64,000 nt of DNA from NCBI RefSeq assembly GCF_023821985.2, contig NZ_CP098805.1:4646501-4710500 (forward strand), written 5' to 3'. Under the pieces are notes generated by a model, which was given only the letters and a program-made list of their open reading frames with translations, searched no databases and was not told the DNA's origin. A program made the translations under genes and the position numbers. Of the stretch, positions 60,682 to 64,000 are shown piece after piece (the first letter of the stretch is position 1; each line of letters begins with the position of its first letter). The DNA is from Dyadobacter chenhuakuii (GTDB lineage: Bacteria > Bacteroidota > Bacteroidia > Cytophagales > Spirosomataceae).

Positions 60682-62175
60682 ATGACTCAAAACGCACTGC
60701 AACCGGCTGACATCACGGATGAACTTCTGGCCCGGTATGAAACTGTAATCGGACTCGAAGTGCATTGTCAGCTCCTGACGGAATCCAAACTTTTTGCGCA
60801 GGACAGAAACCTTTTTGGGGCTGATCCTAATACAAACATTGGCCCGCTTACGATTGCATTACCAGGGACATTGCCCAAAATCAATAAGAAAGCAGTTGAA
60901 TATGCGGTCCGTTTAGGACTGGCTTGTGGCTGTTCTATCAGTAAAAGGACGATTTTTGACCGCAAAAATTACTTTTATCCTGATCTGCCGAAAGGTTACC
61001 AGATCTCTCAGGACAAGAAACCGATCTGCGAAAATGGCGGTGTGACGATTTCCACAAAAAACGCGGAAGGAAAAATGACCGAAAAAGTGATCCGCTTCCA
61101 TCACATACATTTGGAAGAGGACGCCGGAAAATCGGTGCATGATGGCAGTGTTACCGAAACATTGCTGGATTACAACCGCGCCGGGACGCCTTTGGTTGAA
61201 ATGGTTTCCGAGCCCGATTTGCGGTCTGCGGAAGAAACAGGAGCATTTGTTACCGAAATACGCCGGCTTGTGCGCTATCTGCACATTAGCGATGGCAATA
61301 TGGAAGAAGGCTCGCTGCGCTGCGATGTCAATGTTTCCCTCAGGAAAAAGGGAGCTGAAAAACTCGGCACGAAAGTGGAGATCAAGAACATGAACTCGAT
61401 CCGTAACATGATGCGGGCCATTAGTTTTGAAGAAAAGAGACAAGTTGCTATGCTCGAAAATGAGCAGGCGATCCAGCAGGAAACGCGGATGTTCGACGTG
61501 GAAAGCGGGCAGACTTACGGCATGCGCGTGAAGGAAACGATGAACGATTATCGCTATTTCCCTGATCCTGACCTCAGTCCGGTTGTTGTTTCTGATGAAT
61601 GGCTTGAAAGCATTAAAGCCGATATGCCCGCATTGCCGCACGAGCTGCGTGAGAAATTTACGCATCAATATGGAATTCCGGCTTACGATGCGGCTGTGCT
61701 CACGGATACGCGCGAAATTGCTGCTTACTTCGTAGCAGTTTGTGCAAAAACAAACGCCTATAAAGCTGCTTCGAACTGGTTGATGGGACCTGTGAAATCG
61801 TATTTGAATGATCACGAAGGCAACATCGACCGTTTCCCGATCAGTCCCGAAAGTCTGGCTGCATTAATCGACCTGAGTGAGGCGGATGTGGTGAGTAATT
61901 CGGTGGCGACGCAAAAGATATTTCCGGTGCTTCTGGCTGAGCCGCAGCGTGATCCGAAAGAGATCGCGTCGTCAAATAACTGGATTCAGAACAGCAATAC
62001 AAACGAGCTTGAAACGTTGGTAAATGAGGTTATTGACGCAATGCCGGATAAGGTTGCAGCTTATCGAAAAGGAAAAAAGGGGTTACTGGGTCTTTTTGTG
62101 GGAGAAGTCATGAAAAAATCAAATAACACCGCTGATCCTAAGCTGGTAAGCCAGTTGCTCAACGCAAAACTCTGA
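60682..62175 (+). CDS. gatB: Asp/Glu-tRNA amidotransferase subunit B
   Basis: Subunit of GatCAB, which amidates misacylated Glu-tRNA(Gln) and/or Asp-tRNA(Asn). 497 aa. Seen: YETVIGLEVHCQLLTESKLF near residue 20, the domain signature FDRKNYFYPDLPKGYQISQ (tRNA/Glu phosphorylation site), HLEEDAGKSVHD, DYNRAGTPLVEMVSEPDLRS, and MNDYRYFPDPDLSPV. The C-terminal YqeY-like tail (KGKKGLLGLFVGEVMKKS) binds tRNA. ATG 60682 is the start, since the earlier ATG lies in the terminator loop. gatA and gatC are not in the window. The TlpA-like gene follows 33 bp downstream. Confidence 0.97.
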   Translation: MTQNALQPADITDELLARYETVIGLEVHCQLLTESKLFAQDRNLFGADPNTNIGPLTIALPGTLPKINKKAVEYAVRLGLACGCSISKRTIFDRKNYFYPDLPKGYQISQDKKPICENGGVTISTKNAEGKMTEKVIRFHHIHLEEDAGKSVHDGSVTETLLDYNRAGTPLVEMVSEPDLRSAEETGAFVTEIRRLVRYLHISDGNMEEGSLRCDVNVSLRKKGAEKLGTKVEIKNMNSIRNMMRAISFEEKRQVAMLENEQAIQQETRMFDVESGQTYGMRVKETMNDYRYFPDPDLSPVVVSDEWLESIKADMPALPHELREKFTHQYGIPAYDAAVLTDTREIAAYFVAVCAKTNAYKAASNWLMGPVKSYLNDHEGNIDRFPISPESLAALIDLSEADVVSNSVATQKIFPVLLAEPQRDPKEIASSNNWIQNSNTNELETLVNEVIDAMPDKVAAYRKGKKGLLGLFVGEVMKKSNNTADPKLVSQLLNAKL

Positions 62176-62208
62176 TAGCCAAGCCTAACAAAAACAATAC
62201 AGAAGGTT

Positions 62209-63363
62209 ATGAAAGGAATAGTCAAGCAAAGTATTTTCATATTTAGTCTAGCTTTTTTGAGCCTTCAATCTCAGGCACAGCAACTTGCACCCAAGGATTT
62301 CTCGGTTAACGGTAAAGTGAAGAATGGTGCGAAAGGAGAGAAAGTAAAATTGCTGCGAACCACTGCGGGCGGATCATCAATCAAGCTGGATTCTACACAG
62401 CTTGCGGCCGACGGGACATTTGCTATTAAAGGAGTTGAGAATGATCGCGGAAGTTTCTTTTCATTGAACATTGCGGATCGTCAGAAGGTGATTTTGCTGG
62501 TGGAAGGTGGTGAGACATTCAATGTTGTTGCCGACGGAACTGCAAGGGACGAAAAGGGAAATGGTGGCAACGCAGATATTTCCGGATCCAAAAACATGGA
62601 ATATTATGGTCAGATAGACAAGCTTATGCGGTCTTTCGCGGCCAAAGTGACGGGCTGGAACGAAGAATATGCGAAGGCTGAGGAGAAAAAAGACGCTAAG
62701 AAAATCCAGGAAGTGCAACAGGCATTTGCTGGCGCGGACAAAGAAAGGCTGGATGTAATTAAGAAATTGCTTCCTGAAATGGGCACATCATTAGTCGCCC
62801 TTTTTACGGCGAACAATTTTTTAAGTCCGGATAATGATCTTGAAATGCTTAAAAAGCTGGCCGACGACTACGAAAAAGTAACGCCGACACCGACATTAGC
62901 GAAAGGTTTTATTGGTCAGATAAAAAGAATTGCGGGCGTTTCAGTCGGACAGCAAGCGCCTGATTTTACATTGAATAGCCCTGACGGAAAGCCGGTTGCA
63001 TTGTCCTCACTGCGCGGAAAGTTTGTCTTAATCGACTTCTGGGCATCCTGGTGCGGACCTTGCCGGATGGAAAATCCGAATGTTGTGCGCATGTATGACA
63101 AGTTCAAGGACAAAGGATTCGACATTTACGGCGTTTCACTGGATGATAACGAAAAAGCCTGGAAAACGGCCATTGAGCGCGATAAGCTGAAATGGCTGCA
63201 TGGATCGGAATTAAAAAAATGGAATTCCGGCGTTGCGCAAACTTATGGCGTGAATGCCATTCCAGCCACATTCCTGATTGATAGAGACGGGAAAATCATT
63301 GCCAAGAACTTACGCGGGCCAGCATTGGAAAGCAAGCTTACTGAATTGCTGGGCGCTCAATAA
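62209..63363 (+). CDS. TlpA-like thiol:disulfide oxidoreductase with DUF4369
   Basis: 384 aa exported thioredoxin-fold protein. Signal peptide to about residue 24 (LQSQAQ). An N-terminal DUF4369-type beta domain (about 30-115; FSVNGKVKNGAKGEKVKLL), a helical linker with many Lys and Glu (about 130-230), then a TlpA/redoxin domain with VGQQAPDFTLNSPDGKPVAL, the active-site WCGPC near 281 and the cis-Pro segment VNAIPATFLIDRDGKII. It probably reduces or resolves disulfides in the periplasm, for instance in cytochrome c maturation. This architecture is widespread in Bacteroidota. It begins 33 bp after gatB and ends with a strong terminator. Confidence 0.94.
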   Translation: MKGIVKQSIFIFSLAFLSLQSQAQQLAPKDFSVNGKVKNGAKGEKVKLLRTTAGGSSIKLDSTQLAADGTFAIKGVENDRGSFFSLNIADRQKVILLVEGGETFNVVADGTARDEKGNGGNADISGSKNMEYYGQIDKLMRSFAAKVTGWNEEYAKAEEKKDAKKIQEVQQAFAGADKERLDVIKKLLPEMGTSLVALFTANNFLSPDNDLEMLKKLADDYEKVTPTPTLAKGFIGQIKRIAGVSVGQQAPDFTLNSPDGKPVALSSLRGKFVLIDFWASWCGPCRMENPNVVRMYDKFKDKGFDIYGVSLDDNEKAWKTAIERDKLKWLHGSELKKWNSGVAQTYGVNAIPATFLIDRDGKIIAKNLRGPALESKLTELLGAQ

Positions 63364-63382
63364 TAATAGATTAGATGTAGTT

Positions 63383-63417
63383 AAAAATCCGCAAGATCTG
63401 TCTTGCGGATTTTTTTT
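63383..63417 (+). terminator. Terminator of the TlpA-like gene (bidirectional)
   Basis: A 14-bp perfect stem AAAAATCCGCAAGA/TCTTGCGGATTTTT with a 4-base loop and a long T-run on the plus strand; the minus side also has T's, serving the convergent epimerase gene. Confidence 0.93.
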
Positions 63418-64000
63418 ATGCGCCAACATCTTCCAGACTATAATAAAACTGTAACGGATCGGGAAATTTGAAGTCGTATTTATAATGCTGATTCAATTTT
63501 TCACCTGATATAACCTTGAAATCGGGCTTTTCGATTGGCTCGATAAATGTGGGTGCTTCCCAGTCGAATTGTGCGCAGGACGTTTCATAAACTTCACGGC
63601 GCGTTGTGTGGATCGGCGATACAATGTTGAATGTTTCATTCACGATGCCGGATTCAAGAATGGTCGTTATAATTCCCACAGCATCATCCCTATGTATGTA
63701 ATTGACAGGAATTGAGCCGGTTGTCATATCTTTTTTACCCTGCACATATTTCCCTGGAATGCGGTTATAGCCTAGTAAGCCGCCTAGCCTGAGAATGGTA
63801 ACATTACGGTCGGGACGTAAGGCAGTTAACAGATTTTCCGCCGCAACCATTTCCGGAGATTCCGATTCCTCAGGTGTTTTTACATCATTTTCAACTACAA
63901 TCCGGTTCAGCTCGGGATAAATGCCCGTTGAGCTAATGAAAATAATGTCGCGGATTCTCGACTGATTAATCTCCTGAATGACTGCTTCGATCTGTTTTAC
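63416..64000 (-). CDS. NAD-dependent epimerase/dehydratase family protein, 3' part
   Basis: The frame is open to the end of the window, so the N-terminus with the NAD-binding GxxGxxG motif is outside; 194 codons plus stop are visible. Seen: FISSTGIYPELN (the SS/T-x-x-Y strand of extended SDRs), ESPEMVAAENLL, ILRLGGLLGYNRIPGKYVQG, and YIHRDDAVGIITTIL, which match short epimerase-like proteins of the YeeZ/WcaG group. The classical YxxxK pair is not seen in the visible part. Substrate unknown. It converges on the TlpA-like gene. Confidence 0.82.
   Translation of the reverse strand, partial: VKQIEAVIQEINQSRIRDIIFISSTGIYPELNRIVVENDVKTPEESESPEMVAAENLLTALRPDRNVTILRLGGLLGYNRIPGKYVQGKKDMTTGSIPVNYIHRDDAVGIITTILESGIVNETFNIVSPIHTTRREVYETSCAQFDWEAPTFIEPIEKPDFKVISGEKLNQHYKYDFKFPDPLQFYYSLEDVGA

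Noticed and set aside
60913..61815. 300-codon open frame on the minus strand across gatB
   Set aside because: Antisense to a clear gatB with all family signatures; the product is rich in Phe, His and Arg, as expected from reading coding DNA backwards.
1..64000. CRISPR arrays, tRNA or rRNA genes, prophage, restriction or toxin-antitoxin systems
   Set aside because: No regularly spaced repeats, cloverleaf sequences or relevant protein motifs were found on reading both strands; the gene content is chromosomal housekeeping.

Overview
This 64 kb window reads as a chromosomal segment of a Bacteroidota bacterium, most likely in the Cytophagales and Dyadobacter-like (family and genus are inference). 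Lineage evidence: a type IX secretion sorting domain; a TonB receptor paired with a DUF4249 lipoprotein; DUF4293 and DUF4295 proteins; a fused SecDF; a SecA of about 1,115 residues; bacillithiol synthesis (BshC); a RicT/PSP1 protein with a Cys-rich head; lipoproteins with acidic residues after the lipobox Cys; and promoters matching the Bacteroidota pattern TTTG-N19/20-TAnnTTTG. I see no consistent Shine-Dalgarno sequences. GC is in the mid-40s percent by eye. I see no rRNA, tRNA, CRISPR array, prophage or transposase gene, and no gene-free stretch longer than 300 bp.

Layout. 1-10.9 kb: the 3' part of a B12-dependent ribonucleotide reductase, purB, a glycerol facilitator, a giant alpha-2-macroglobulin lipoprotein and ispH. 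11.1-13.4 kb: a candidate signalling operon (ECF sigma factor, membrane-anchored coiled-coil protein, exported DUF4097 protein), then bshC. 15.2-23.5 kb: two beta-oxidation genes (acyl-CoA dehydrogenase and thiolase) flank an operon of two glycosyltransferases and a T9SS-exported hydrolase-like protein. 23.6-33.5 kb: pspC, secA, psd, rhomboid protease, polyprenyl synthase, class IV aminotransferase, two lipoproteins and thiL. 33.6-42.9 kb: cytochrome b5-like protein, GlcNAc kinase, a two-component system, rpmB, folK, TonB receptor/DUF4249, a P1 peptidase and an unknown membrane protein. 43.1-64 kb: secDF, an amino acid permease, lhgO, anmK, ricT, purD, recQ, kdsD, DUF4293, rimO, ftsY, a 50-aa DUF4295 gene, rpmG, a cytochrome c lipoprotein, gatB, a TlpA-like oxidoreductase and a truncated epimerase.

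Most of the window is core metabolism and protein export (SecA, SecDF, FtsY), with cell-envelope and peptidoglycan-recycling functions. Two non-coding signals stand out. (1) A 14-bp palindrome GTATGCNNGCATAC occurs twice around the acyl-CoA dehydrogenase promoter and once at the thiolase promoter about 6 kb away, suggesting a shared fatty-acid-degradation regulator that is not encoded here. (2) A REP-like family of about 68-bp near-perfect palindromes lies where genes converge (nrdJ/purB and kdsD/DUF4293), with a related GC-rich fragment between DUF4295 and ftsY. I found no convincing new multi-gene defence or mobile system.
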